DNA from: Methanobrevibacter sp.
Lineage (GTDB): Archaea; Methanobacteriota; Methanobacteria; Methanobacteriales; Methanobacteriaceae
NCBI RefSeq assembly: GCF_015062985.1
Contig: NZ_SUTI01000025.1
Location: forward strand, 1 to 15,688
Reading direction: 5' to 3'
Length of the DNA stretch: 15,688 nucleotides
Each line of letters opens with the position of its first letter. Position 1 is the first letter of the stretch. Position numbers and translations under genes: made by a program. Shown here piece after piece: positions 1-5,451 of this stretch. The notes under the pieces are model-generated. The model was not told the origin of the DNA and did not search any database. It saw nothing but the letters and a program-made list of their open reading frames with translations.

Positions 1-25
1 ATTCATTACATTATGGTGATTTTTC

Positions 26-322
26 ATGGTTTTTACTATTGATGATATTAGAAAAAGGGTTATTCCAATTGTTATTAAGTATGGTATTAATACTTTCAGT
101 CTTTTTGGATCTTATGCTCGAAATGAAGCCAATGAAAATAGTGATCTGGATTTTGTAATGGATAAAGGTGATTTGAAAGGTCTGCAATATGTTTCTTTAG
201 TCCAGGATTTGGAAGACGAATTTAATTGCCATGTTGATGTAGTCAGTAAAGGCAGTTCAAATAAAAAATTTCTCGAAGCAATAAGCAAAGAGGAGGTTCT
301 TTTATATGAACGAGAAAGATAA
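26..322 (+). CDS. mntA: MntA-type minimal nucleotidyltransferase antitoxin
   Basis: A 98-aa single-domain nucleotidyltransferase. Residues 28-42 match the family signature GSX10DXD exactly (G28-S29, then D40 and D42), and D71 in the strand HVDVV supplies the third metal-binding Asp. The family antitoxin neutralises its HEPN partner by transferring AMP groups to a tyrosine beside the RNase active site. The start at 26 is supported by GGTGAT at 15-20, complementary to the archaeal 16S 3' end, 5 nt before the ATG. The ATG at 13 is in another frame and soon stops. The 3' end overlaps the HepT gene by 17 nt, so the two are probably translationally coupled and made together. Family and pairing are seen directly in the sequence; AMPylation activity is inferred from characterised homologues. 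Confidence 0.9.
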   Translation: MVFTIDDIRKRVIPIVIKYGINTFSLFGSYARNEANENSDLDFVMDKGDLKGLQYVSLVQDLEDEFNCHVDVVSKGSSNKKFLEAISKEEVLLYERER

Positions 323-647
323 AAGATGTGCGGAAACCATAATTGACTATTGTAACCGTATTGATGATTATTTAAATCGATTTGATGATGATAAAGAGAT
401 TTACATGTCTGACAGTTTATATAAAGATGCTTGTGCATTAGTTATCATTCAAATGGGTGAATTTGCCAATAGATTTTCAGATGAATTCCTTGAGGAATAT
501 GATGGAATTGAATGGGGCCAATTAATCGGTTTGAGAAATGTCACAGCTCACAATTATGAAAATATAATCGATGACATCATTTGGGAAGTTATGCATGAAG
601 ATGTCCCAGAAATTAAAGAATATCTAGAAAAGATTCTTTATAATTAA
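306..647 (+). CDS. hepT: HepT-like HEPN-domain RNase toxin (DUF86)
   Basis: A 113-aa all-helical HEPN protein of the HepT/DUF86 family. It carries the diagnostic RX4HXY motif as R77-NVTA-H82-N-Y84. In the family, Arg and His form the RNase active site at the dimer interface, and the tyrosine is the residue AMPylated by MntA to silence the toxin. Length is usual for the family (about 110-145 aa). A strong AGGAGG site at 291-296, inside the mntA coding region, lies 9 nt before the ATG. The pair appears intact with no missing catalytic residue, so it should be functional. Substrate (family members cleave mRNA or tRNA) cannot be read from the sequence. Confidence 0.9.
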   Translation: MNEKDKRCAETIIDYCNRIDDYLNRFDDDKEIYMSDSLYKDACALVIIQMGEFANRFSDEFLEEYDGIEWGQLIGLRNVTAHNYENIIDDIIWEVMHEDVPEIKEYLEKILYN

Positions 648-669
648 AATTACTATTTAATTTTAAGAG

Positions 670-705
670 TAAAAGTACATTATATTTTGTATAGTATACG
701 GGCAA
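670..705 (+). repeat. Leader element copy 1 upstream of a decayed transglutaminase-like gene
   Basis: This 36-nt stretch matches 3975-4010 ungapped with about 31 of 36 identities. Both begin TAAAAGTA, both contain TGTATA followed by TATACG one base later, and both end GCAA. It lies 219 nt upstream of the YIK codons of the first transglutaminase-like relic; the second copy lies 208 nt upstream of the equivalent codons. It is therefore the 5' region of a paralogous gene family. Whether it is a promoter, a regulator site or a structured leader is not known. Weaker similarity (T-rich tract, TTTATAA) continues for about 50 nt in both copies. Confidence 0.6.
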
Positions 706-780
706 CAAGATTTTTAAATGATTTATTGTCTTTATAATATTTATCTTAAAAATGCAAAATACCATTACTTTTATTAAATA

Positions 781-955
781 GTGGATGAATTGAAAGTTGG
801 GTGTAGCAATATTAATTAGGATTTAAGGTTTTTTTTAGTTTTAATCTGTTGTAGTTTTTCATTGGATTTTTTTGCCGATATACTGGATTATATAAAATGA
901 AGTTACATCTTTTGTATGGATGAAATTTCTCATTCAAGCGATATTAAACAGATGT
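781..955 (+). pseudogene. Decayed transglutaminase-like protein, copy 1 (N-terminal part only)
   Basis: The clearest part is 877-948. In one frame it reads DILDYIK, an in-frame TGA, then SYIFCMDEISHSSDI. This aligns with YIKRSYIFVRDEIPH in the second relic (4183-4227) and resembles the N-terminal region of Methanobrevibacter transglutaminase-like proteins (FVRDEIPHS motif). Over 889-937 the DNA is about 45/51 identical to the second copy. The part between 781 and 880 is heavily mutated and matches copy 2 only weakly (AGCAATATT, GGATT). Nothing of the catalytic core or C-terminus is visible; another stop lies at 955. The rest of the gene-free stretch 648-1038 holds only the leader element and a terminator. 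Recognition of the family is from memory of the motif. Confidence 0.6.
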
Positions 956-999
956 AGTTCCATAATAATCTAAAAAGAGTCAAGACTTAACTTTAAAAA

Positions 1000-1029
1000 A
1001 TAAAAATAAAACCAATCAAAAGATTGGTT
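1000..1029 (-). terminator. Hairpin terminator after the DUF308 gene
   Basis: A perfect 8-bp inverted repeat (AACCAATC / GATTGGTT, 1010-1017 and 1022-1029) has an AAAA loop. On the minus strand it is followed by a T-rich run (TTTATTTTTATTTTTT). It lies 9 nt after the stop codon of the DUF308 gene. The T-tract alone would fit archaeal termination; the hairpin adds support. Confidence 0.65.
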
Positions 1030-1038
1030 ATTAAAATT

Positions 1039-1491
1039 TCATTCTAAATATAATCCTATACCCTCGATGATTAACGCCACACCTATAAGAATTACAGCGA
1101 AAAGAGGTTGGTCGATTGAAAATCCTCCAAGAGCAAATGAAATTATACCTAAAATTATAATCAATACTGAAGCAATTTTTGATACTCCTGAATCTGAAAG
1201 AAGGCCAACAATACCTCCTAAAATCAGCAGGATACCAATGACATAGAATTGTATTCCGAAAATGAATGATAATGCAGAAATGTTAAATACGAATACCAGC
1301 CCCACTATAATGGTTAGGATTCCAATAATAATATTGACTGCTGAAAATCCGGATATTATTAATGCTATACCAAAGAATACTAAACTTAATCCAATAATAA
1401 TGGACAATGCTGCAGTACTGAAAACAGGGAAAATTATAAAAAGTAATCCCAATATTATTGATATTATTCCAGATATTTTATTTGGTTCCAT
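1039..1491 (-). CDS. DUF308 (HdeD-like) small membrane protein
   Basis: A 150-aa, almost entirely hydrophobic protein with about six membrane segments (roughly residues 7-23, 27-49, 52-70, 74-97, 105-123, 127-148). They form three repeats of a Gly-rich pattern (SIILGLLFIIFP, ILTIIVGLVFVF, VLIIILGIISFALGG), typical of DUF308 proteins related to bacterial HdeD. The molecular function of this family is unknown; HdeD itself is linked to acid resistance. The start is placed at the ATG at 1491 because GGAGGA (1504-1499) lies 7 nt upstream. A TTG five codons earlier overlaps that site and is rejected. It lies 59 nt downstream of the MFS exporter on the same strand, separated by a hairpin/T-tract, so co-transcription would need read-through. 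Confidence 0.75.
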   Translation of the reverse strand: MEPNKISGIISIILGLLFIIFPVFSTAALSIIIGLSLVFFGIALIISGFSAVNIIIGILTIIVGLVFVFNISALSFIFGIQFYVIGILLILGGIVGLLSDSGVSKIASVLIIILGIISFALGGFSIDQPLFAVILIGVALIIEGIGLYLE

Positions 1492-1524
1492 ATTTTTTTC
1501 CTCCAAAAATTGTCATATTTTATT

Positions 1525-1555
1525 AAAAAAGGAAAATGAGAGATTAACTCTCATT
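1525..1555 (-). terminator. Hairpin and T-tract at the end of the MFS gene
   Basis: A perfect 8-bp stem (AATGAGAG / CTCTCATT at 1535-1542 and 1548-1555) has a 5-nt loop. On the minus strand it is followed by TTCCTTTTTT. The upstream arm contains the MFS stop codon (TGA), so the hairpin begins inside the coding region. It would end most MFS transcripts before the DUF308 gene. A second T6 lies on the other side (1556-1561), so it could also act on antisense transcripts. Confidence 0.55.
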
Positions 1556-3059
1556 GTTTTTTCGGCTGTAGCCGCAACGTTGCAATAAATACCACTGCCA
1601 GCAGAATAGCCGTTACTATCATTACGAATCCCATAGCTTCTTGAATAATGACATCTACGGCATTCATGATAGTACTGTCTTGTGTAATATTTTCTGTACC
1701 TGCTGTTTGTAAGTAATTGGCTGCATCATCAAAGAATTGTGGGTCGTTTGCATGGTCTGGCGCATACATATCGATTGCAGTAGAAAGACCTCCCATAACT
1801 CCGAGAATTAGAATTACTCCAATAAGTGCAGTACCCATTGACTCACCTAATGTCTGTGTGGTTGTAAGAACACCAGATGCGTTATTTTCACTTTTCTTAG
1901 GAATATTGATTAATGAAATGTCTGTGCTTAAAGACATTACAAAACCAAGTCCAGCACCCAATACAAACAGACCAGGCATTAAATCATACATTGTTGTATT
2001 CAATCTGAATTGATAGCTTAAAATCACACATCCGATAATTGCAATTAAAGATCCTACTGCAATGAGGGTCTTATGACTAAATTTAGTGGATAAACTTGGA
2101 GCCGCTATTGCGAAAATAAGCAGACCTATAGTCATCGGAAGTGTAGTCAAACCAGTATTCAATGCATTTAATTGCATTACACTTTGCAGGAAGAGTGAAA
2201 CTGCAAACAATGCCCCACCCATTGCAAGACATCCTATTAATCTAATGATTGCTCCTACACGTAAATTTCTGTCTCTGAATAAGTCCATATCAAGTAAAGG
2301 CACTTTTCCATTTCTTTTCCTTCTGATTTCCAACCAGGCAAATATTGCTAGGATAACTAAACCTAAAACTATTACAGCAACGCTGGATGAATCTTTTGTA
2401 AGCATTAAAATACCCCAAACAAACAAGACAAGTCCTATAACTGAAATTATAGTGCCCGTAATATCCAAATCTTTTTTAGATTCAGTAGGTTTGAAATCAG
2501 GTATTTTATGTTGCATCACTAAAATAAAGATAACAAATATTAATTCAACTGCGAATCCCCATCTCCAACTGAAAAATGTTGTCATGACCCCACCGAATAG
2601 CGGACCGACAGCAGCAGAAATGGAAACCATTACACTTTCAATTGCCAAAGCAAATGTACGTTGTTCACCGGAATAGATTCCACTTATAAGGGAAACAGTA
2701 GCAGGTGTCATTAATGCCCCTGCAATACCTTCAATCAATGCCCATCCAATAAATAGCACTCCGGTACTCCAACTTATTGCTGCGGTAAATGTACCGACAC
2801 CATAAAGTATAGTACCGATTATGAACAGTTTCTTTTTACCGACTATGTCCTGAAGTTTGGTACTGAGCAGCATGAATGCAGCAGTAATCAAAGTATAGAA
2901 TGACATAATCAACTGAATGGTACTTACATCAGTATGCAAATCAACTACAACTTTAGAAATACTAACATTCATGAACGTTGCATCCAATGTTATAATAAAT
3001 GAAGCACAAGCCACTAACACTAATGGAATCCAAGAGTGTTGCTTAACCGTTTCATTCAT
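1551..3059 (-). CDS. MFS drug/solute exporter, DHA2 (EmrB/QacA, 14-TM) family
   Basis: A 502-aa inner-membrane transporter of the length expected for the 14-helix DHA2 family of proton-driven exporters. Helix 1 holds the family D1-type motif LDATFMNVSISKV (D26 is the conserved intramembrane acid). The loop between helices 2 and 3 holds a motif-A variant, STKLQDIVGKKKLF (residues 66-79). FSWRWGFAV lies near residues 164-172, the usual place before helix 6. AGGAGG at 3075-3070, 10 nt before the ATG, fixes the start. Substrate cannot be deduced; family members export drugs, bile salts or organic acids. The gene is divergent from a DUF447 protein and shares a promoter element with it, suggesting co-regulation. 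A consensus TATA box lies at 3128-3120. Confidence 0.88.
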   Translation of the reverse strand: MNETVKQHSWIPLVLVACASFIITLDATFMNVSISKVVVDLHTDVSTIQLIMSFYTLITAAFMLLSTKLQDIVGKKKLFIIGTILYGVGTFTAAISWSTGVLFIGWALIEGIAGALMTPATVSLISGIYSGEQRTFALAIESVMVSISAAVGPLFGGVMTTFFSWRWGFAVELIFVIFILVMQHKIPDFKPTESKKDLDITGTIISVIGLVLFVWGILMLTKDSSSVAVIVLGLVILAIFAWLEIRRKRNGKVPLLDMDLFRDRNLRVGAIIRLIGCLAMGGALFAVSLFLQSVMQLNALNTGLTTLPMTIGLLIFAIAAPSLSTKFSHKTLIAVGSLIAIIGCVILSYQFRLNTTMYDLMPGLFVLGAGLGFVMSLSTDISLINIPKKSENNASGVLTTTQTLGESMGTALIGVILILGVMGGLSTAIDMYAPDHANDPQFFDDAANYLQTAGTENITQDSTIMNAVDVIIQEAMGFVMIVTAILLAVVFIATLRLQPKKQ

Positions 3060-3119
3060 ATCTATTAATCCTCCTATATCTCCATTTTAATTTTAAAAAT
3101 ACAATTGACTTGTCATAGG

Positions 3120-3128
3120 TTATATAAA
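3120..3128 (-). promoter_or_regulatory. TATA box of the MFS gene
   Basis: Read on the minus strand this is TTTATATAA, a match to the archaeal TATA consensus. Transcription would begin near 3097, giving a leader of about 38 nt that contains the AGGAGG site at 3075-3070. Confidence 0.65.
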
Positions 3129-3143
3129 CGAATTTCATATCCT

Positions 3144-3165
3144 ATTAACAATTATTGTGTCAAAA
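3144..3165 (-). promoter_or_regulatory. Upstream element, MFS-side copy
   Basis: On the minus strand this reads TTTTGACA, CA, ATAATTGTTAAT. It matches the copy at 3243-3262 on the plus strand except for a 2-nt insertion and one base. It contains a short dyad, ACAAT-T-ATTGT (3148-3158). It lies 15 bp upstream of the MFS TATA box, where an archaeal activator or repressor could bind. No regulator gene is next to it in this window. Confidence 0.5.
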
Positions 3166-3242
3166 ATAATATTTATAATTTGTTTTAAATTTGAAAATAA
3201 AAGTATAAAAACTAAAATATTAAAAATTGAATTAGATTGATG

Positions 3243-3262
3243 TTTTGACAATAATTATTAAT
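3243..3262 (+). promoter_or_regulatory. Upstream element, DUF447-side copy
   Basis: This reads TTTTGACAATAATTATTAAT on the plus strand, facing the DUF447 gene. The dyad is weaker here (ACAAT-A-ATTAT). It lies 17 bp upstream of a TATA-like sequence (3280-3287), nearly the same spacing as the MFS-side copy. Confidence 0.5.
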
Positions 3263-3279
3263 TAGATTAATGAATAGAC

Positions 3280-3287
3280 ATTATATT
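3280..3287 (+). promoter_or_regulatory. Candidate TATA box of the DUF447 gene
   Basis: ATTATATT is centred about 31 nt before the chosen ATG at 3315, so the message would start at or just before the start codon (leaderless or nearly so). An alternative AT-rich box is AGTATAAAAAC at 3202-3212. Confidence 0.4.
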
Positions 3288-3314
3288 GAATATGCAATTA
3301 ATAAGGATGATAAA

Positions 3315-3956
3315 ATGGGTATTGATTTGACAGATATCGGAATTGAAGAAGGACAGAAATATGAAGGGATTTACACTACCATGAGCAAGGACGGTGTAAA
3401 AAATGCAGCGCCAATAGGAATTGTATGCAAAGGCAAAGACAAACTTGGATGTAGATTATTTGTCGGCACCAAAACCCTGAAAAACATTATGGAAACACGC
3501 AGATATGTTGTAAATATCACTTTTGACCCTATAAATTTTGTAAATTCAACCATCGGAAATCTGGATATTGAAGAGTTTACCGATGATGATGACATTGCAA
3601 TATTGAAAAATGCAGAAGCATATGTCATTTGTGATGTTACAGACATTAGAAAGATGGATCCGATTAAAGACCATGTAACATCAAATGGGGAAGCTTATAT
3701 CATAAGCAGTGATGTTGTAGAAATTGTCAAAAATCATCCGTGTGCAAAGGCTTTAAACCGGGGTGTATTCGCCCTTCTCGAATGCCTTACAAACTATACC
3801 CGACTGGACTTAGTAAGTAAAGAACAGCAGGACTATTTTATCGGAAGGTTTAATGAAAACAATCGCATGATTAAGAGGGTTTCAGGACAGGATACGATAA
3901 AAGCAATGGAGATTCTTAAAAACAGCATGATAAAAAAGGGTTTTGATGTTGAATAG
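3315..3956 (+). CDS. DUF447 family protein, probable FMN-binding split-barrel
   Basis: A 213-aa soluble protein resembling the archaeal DUF447 family. The N-terminal part, GIDLTDIGIEEGQKYEGIYTT, followed by AAPIGIV and a strand ending in ETRRYVVNIT, fits a flavin-reductase-like split-barrel fold that binds FMN. The physiological reaction is not known. An ATG 15 codons upstream (3270) is open, but no ribosome binding site precedes it and the candidate TATA box falls inside that extension, so 3315 is preferred. AAGGATGAT at 3303-3311 could be a poor ribosome binding site. The gene is divergent from the MFS exporter; the shared upstream element suggests the two respond to the same signal. Family call is by pattern memory, not by search. 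Confidence 0.7.
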   Translation: MGIDLTDIGIEEGQKYEGIYTTMSKDGVKNAAPIGIVCKGKDKLGCRLFVGTKTLKNIMETRRYVVNITFDPINFVNSTIGNLDIEEFTDDDDIAILKNAEAYVICDVTDIRKMDPIKDHVTSNGEAYIISSDVVEIVKNHPCAKALNRGVFALLECLTNYTRLDLVSKEQQDYFIGRFNENNRMIKRVSGQDTIKAMEILKNSMIKKGFDVE

Positions 3957-3974
3957 AACCTGTATGTGTGGAGC

Positions 3975-4010
3975 TAAAAGTATTTTATATTCTGTATAAT
4001 ATACGAGCAA
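3975..4010 (+). repeat. Leader element copy 2 upstream of a transglutaminase-like pseudogene
   Basis: This is the second copy of the 36-nt element at 670-705 (5 mismatches, no gaps). It contains TATATT and AATATA six bases apart as a small inverted repeat. It ends 70 nt before the ATG of the pseudogene at 4081. The DNA between holds a CCTTTTAAGG palindrome with a T6 run, then GATTTATAAAAC, which could be the TATA box. Confidence 0.6.
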
Positions 4011-4080
4011 AATCCCTTTTAAGGAGTTTTTTAGATTTATAAAACAATATTATTATTTTATTCTTATATAGGGGAATTCT

Positions 4081-4354
4081 ATGGAAAAATATTTGATGGA
4101 AACACCAAGCATTGATTATATGGATTCTTTTATTCAAAATAAGGTTCGGGAATTAATGAATTAATCTGAAGATAATTTAGAGTATATAAAACGAAGTTAC
4201 ATCTTTGTTAGGGATGAGATTCCTCACTTCAATTCGAAGTGAATTTGGGGAAATTGATTATCAGGATAATCATGCTGATTTGGATGAAAGGTTGGTTAAT
4301 ATACTAATGGAAAGTGAAAATATATTTGAAATTAGAACAGATTTTGAGTTTTAG
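4081..4354 (+). pseudogene. Transglutaminase-like protein, copy 2: internally deleted and frameshifted
   Basis: The ATG at 4081 opens MEKYLMETPSIDYMDSF..., stopped by TAA at 4162-4164. The same frame then continues with EYIKRSYIFVRDEIPHFNSK to TGA at 4240. From 4241 the next frame reads EFGEIDYQDNHADLDERL and runs to IRTDFEF and TAG at 4352. The two blocks resemble the N- and C-terminal ends of Methanobrevibacter transglutaminase-like proteins of about 190-200 aa. About 100 residues holding the Cys-His-Asp catalytic core are missing between them. The join lies in or beside an inverted repeat (TCACTTC-AATTC-GAAGTGA, 4224-4242). A premature stop, a frame change and the core deletion together mean no active enzyme. 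This and its leader explain most of the gene-poor stretch 3957-4385. Confidence 0.75.
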
Positions 4355-4385
4355 TTAAATTCATATAATAGTTTTCATAAGTCAT

Positions 4386-4610
4386 TCAATTCAGAGAGGT
4401 TTGTGTTTTTTCATAAAATCTCAGTTTGAAAATATTTACCAGAAAACTAATTAAATAATTGAAATATGAAATTTTTAAAGCGAGTATTCCAGCAATTGTC
4501 GCGGTTTCAGGTTGAGGTAATTCCAGAACTAAGACAGTTACAATGATTGCTATTATTGCATCATAAAATGTTTCTAATCTATTTGTGTCCCTTAAATTTT
4601 CCATATTCAT
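4386..4610 (-). pseudogene. Truncated DUF1211/TMEM175-like membrane protein remnant
   Basis: Starting at the ATG at 4610 (or 4604), the reading frame gives about 70 aa. It contains RLETFYDAIIAIIVTVLVLELPQP, then a second hydrophobic segment ending YFNYLISFLV. This matches the first two helices of DUF1211/TMEM175 potassium-channel-like proteins, whose signature is R...FSDG; here Ser and Gly are replaced (FYDA). Family members have six helices and roughly 190-200 aa. Here the frame ends in unrelated NIFKLRFYEKTQTSLN, and the other two frames do not restore the expected next region. No ribosome binding site precedes either ATG. It is most likely a degraded gene; a short expressed two-helix protein is less likely. 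Codons upstream to 4658 are open but carry no start signal. Confidence 0.6.
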
Positions 4611-4699
4611 ATAAACATATTTGTGTATTACGATTATAATAAAATATAGATATCCCAAATTATCCTTTAAAAATCATGGTTGAACTATGCTGAGGATTC

Positions 4700-5359
4700 A
4701 TGGAAGAAAGCAAAAGGTTTTATAAACTCAGGTATTTTTTTTCAACGATACTCACAAATACTATTTTTGACAGATATTCTTTTATGTTAGAACTTAGGGA
4801 AATTTTAGCAATTTTCAATGAAGGCAAAAAATTAACAATGGATGAAGAGGCTGCCGAGACCTGCAATTATTATTCTCAAGAAGCTCAAAAAATTACTTGT
4901 GAAATCAATTATGCTTATCATGATTTCGATGAAATTCGAGAACTATTCTCAAAATTAATTGGAAGGAAAGTTAGTGATGATTTCAGACTTTTCCCACCAT
5001 TTACAACTGATTTTGGAAAGAACATTCATCTTGGAGAAAATGTTTTCATCAATTCAGGATGCAGGTTTCAAGACCAAGGCGGAATCTACATAGGAAATAA
5101 TGTATTAATTGGACATAATGTTGTTTTAGCCACTCTAAACCATGAAGAGAATCCTCAAAGAAGAGGCAATTTAATTCCAGCACCTATAAAAATCGGCAAT
5201 GATGTTTGGATAGGATCAAATGCCACTATTCTTTCAGGTGTTACTGTTGGTGATGGGGCAATTATTGCTGCAGGGGCGGTTGTCACAAAAGATGTTGCTG
5301 AAAATACTATTGTTGGAGGAGTTCCTGCAAAATATATTCGAGACATTAAAATGGACTAG
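4700..5359 (+). CDS. Hexapeptide-repeat acyltransferase (maltose/galactoside O-acetyltransferase-like)
   Basis: A 219-aa protein of the LbH-MAT family, trimeric enzymes that move acetyl from acetyl-CoA to a sugar hydroxyl. Family landmarks in order: PPFTTDFGKNIHLGENVFIN (about 99-118), IYIGNNVLIGHNVVLAT with the probable catalytic His148 (LNHEENPQRR), IKIGNDVWIGSNATILSGV, and the conserved tail AGAVVTKDVAENTIVGGVPAKYIR. The left-handed beta-helix coils are intact. The N-terminal ~30 residues (KRFYKLRYFFSTIL...) are longer and more hydrophobic than usual. An internal start at M29 is possible, but GAGGAT at 4692-4697 precedes the ATG at 4700. TTTAAAAAT at 4666-4674 is a candidate TATA box that would give a very short leader. 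The acceptor is unknown; cell-surface or capsule sugars are plausible. It faces the MutS-like gene. Confidence 0.85.
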   Translation: MEESKRFYKLRYFFSTILTNTIFDRYSFMLELREILAIFNEGKKLTMDEEAAETCNYYSQEAQKITCEINYAYHDFDEIRELFSKLIGRKVSDDFRLFPPFTTDFGKNIHLGENVFINSGCRFQDQGGIYIGNNVLIGHNVVLATLNHEENPQRRGNLIPAPIKIGNDVWIGSNATILSGVTVGDGAIIAAGAVVTKDVAENTIVGGVPAKYIRDIKMD

Positions 5360-5364
5360 TTAAT

Positions 5365-5392
5365 ACATCACTTTCGGGCGGAAAGTAGATGT
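5365..5392 (+). terminator. Long hairpin after the acetyltransferase gene
   Basis: ACATCACTTTC and GAAAGTAGATGT pair over 11 bp with one bulged base around a GGGCG loop, starting 5 nt after the acetyltransferase stop. No T-run follows directly, so its role as terminator is uncertain; it might be an mRNA 3'-end structure or part of a small RNA. Confidence 0.4.
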
Positions 5393-5425
5393 GTCCTATG
5401 ATGTTTACGTCGGTAGAGCAAACTT

Positions 5426-5442
5426 CATTAGCAAGGCTAATG
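5426..5442 (-). terminator. Second hairpin between the convergent genes
   Basis: A perfect 7-bp stem, CATTAGC-AAG-GCTAATG, lies 9 nt beyond the stop codon of the MutS-like gene (minus strand). It lacks a following T-tract on either strand, so termination is only a guess. Confidence 0.35.
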
Positions 5443-5451
5443 TTCCTATAT

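Noticed and set aside
112..438. Minus-strand open frame of 108 aa across mntA/hepT
   Set aside because: Opposite to two motif-verified genes and without a ribosome binding site.
2086..2676. Open frame of 196 aa on the plus strand inside the MFS gene
   Set aside because: It is antisense to a well-supported transporter, has no ribosome binding site and shows no domain; it arises from the hydrophobic codon pattern on the other strand.
3270..3314. Longer start for the DUF447 protein at 3270
   Set aside because: No ribosome binding site upstream, and the candidate TATA box lies inside this 15-codon extension.
4011..4030. CCTTTTAAGG palindrome followed by T6 as terminator of the DUF447 gene
   Set aside because: Stem is only 4-5 bp, A/T-rich, and lies over 50 nt after the stop inside the leader region of the pseudogene; too weak to list as a feature.
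5398..5404. ATGATGT as a C box of a C/D guide RNA
   Set aside because: Last base departs from RUGAUGA and no CUGA box lies at a suitable distance.
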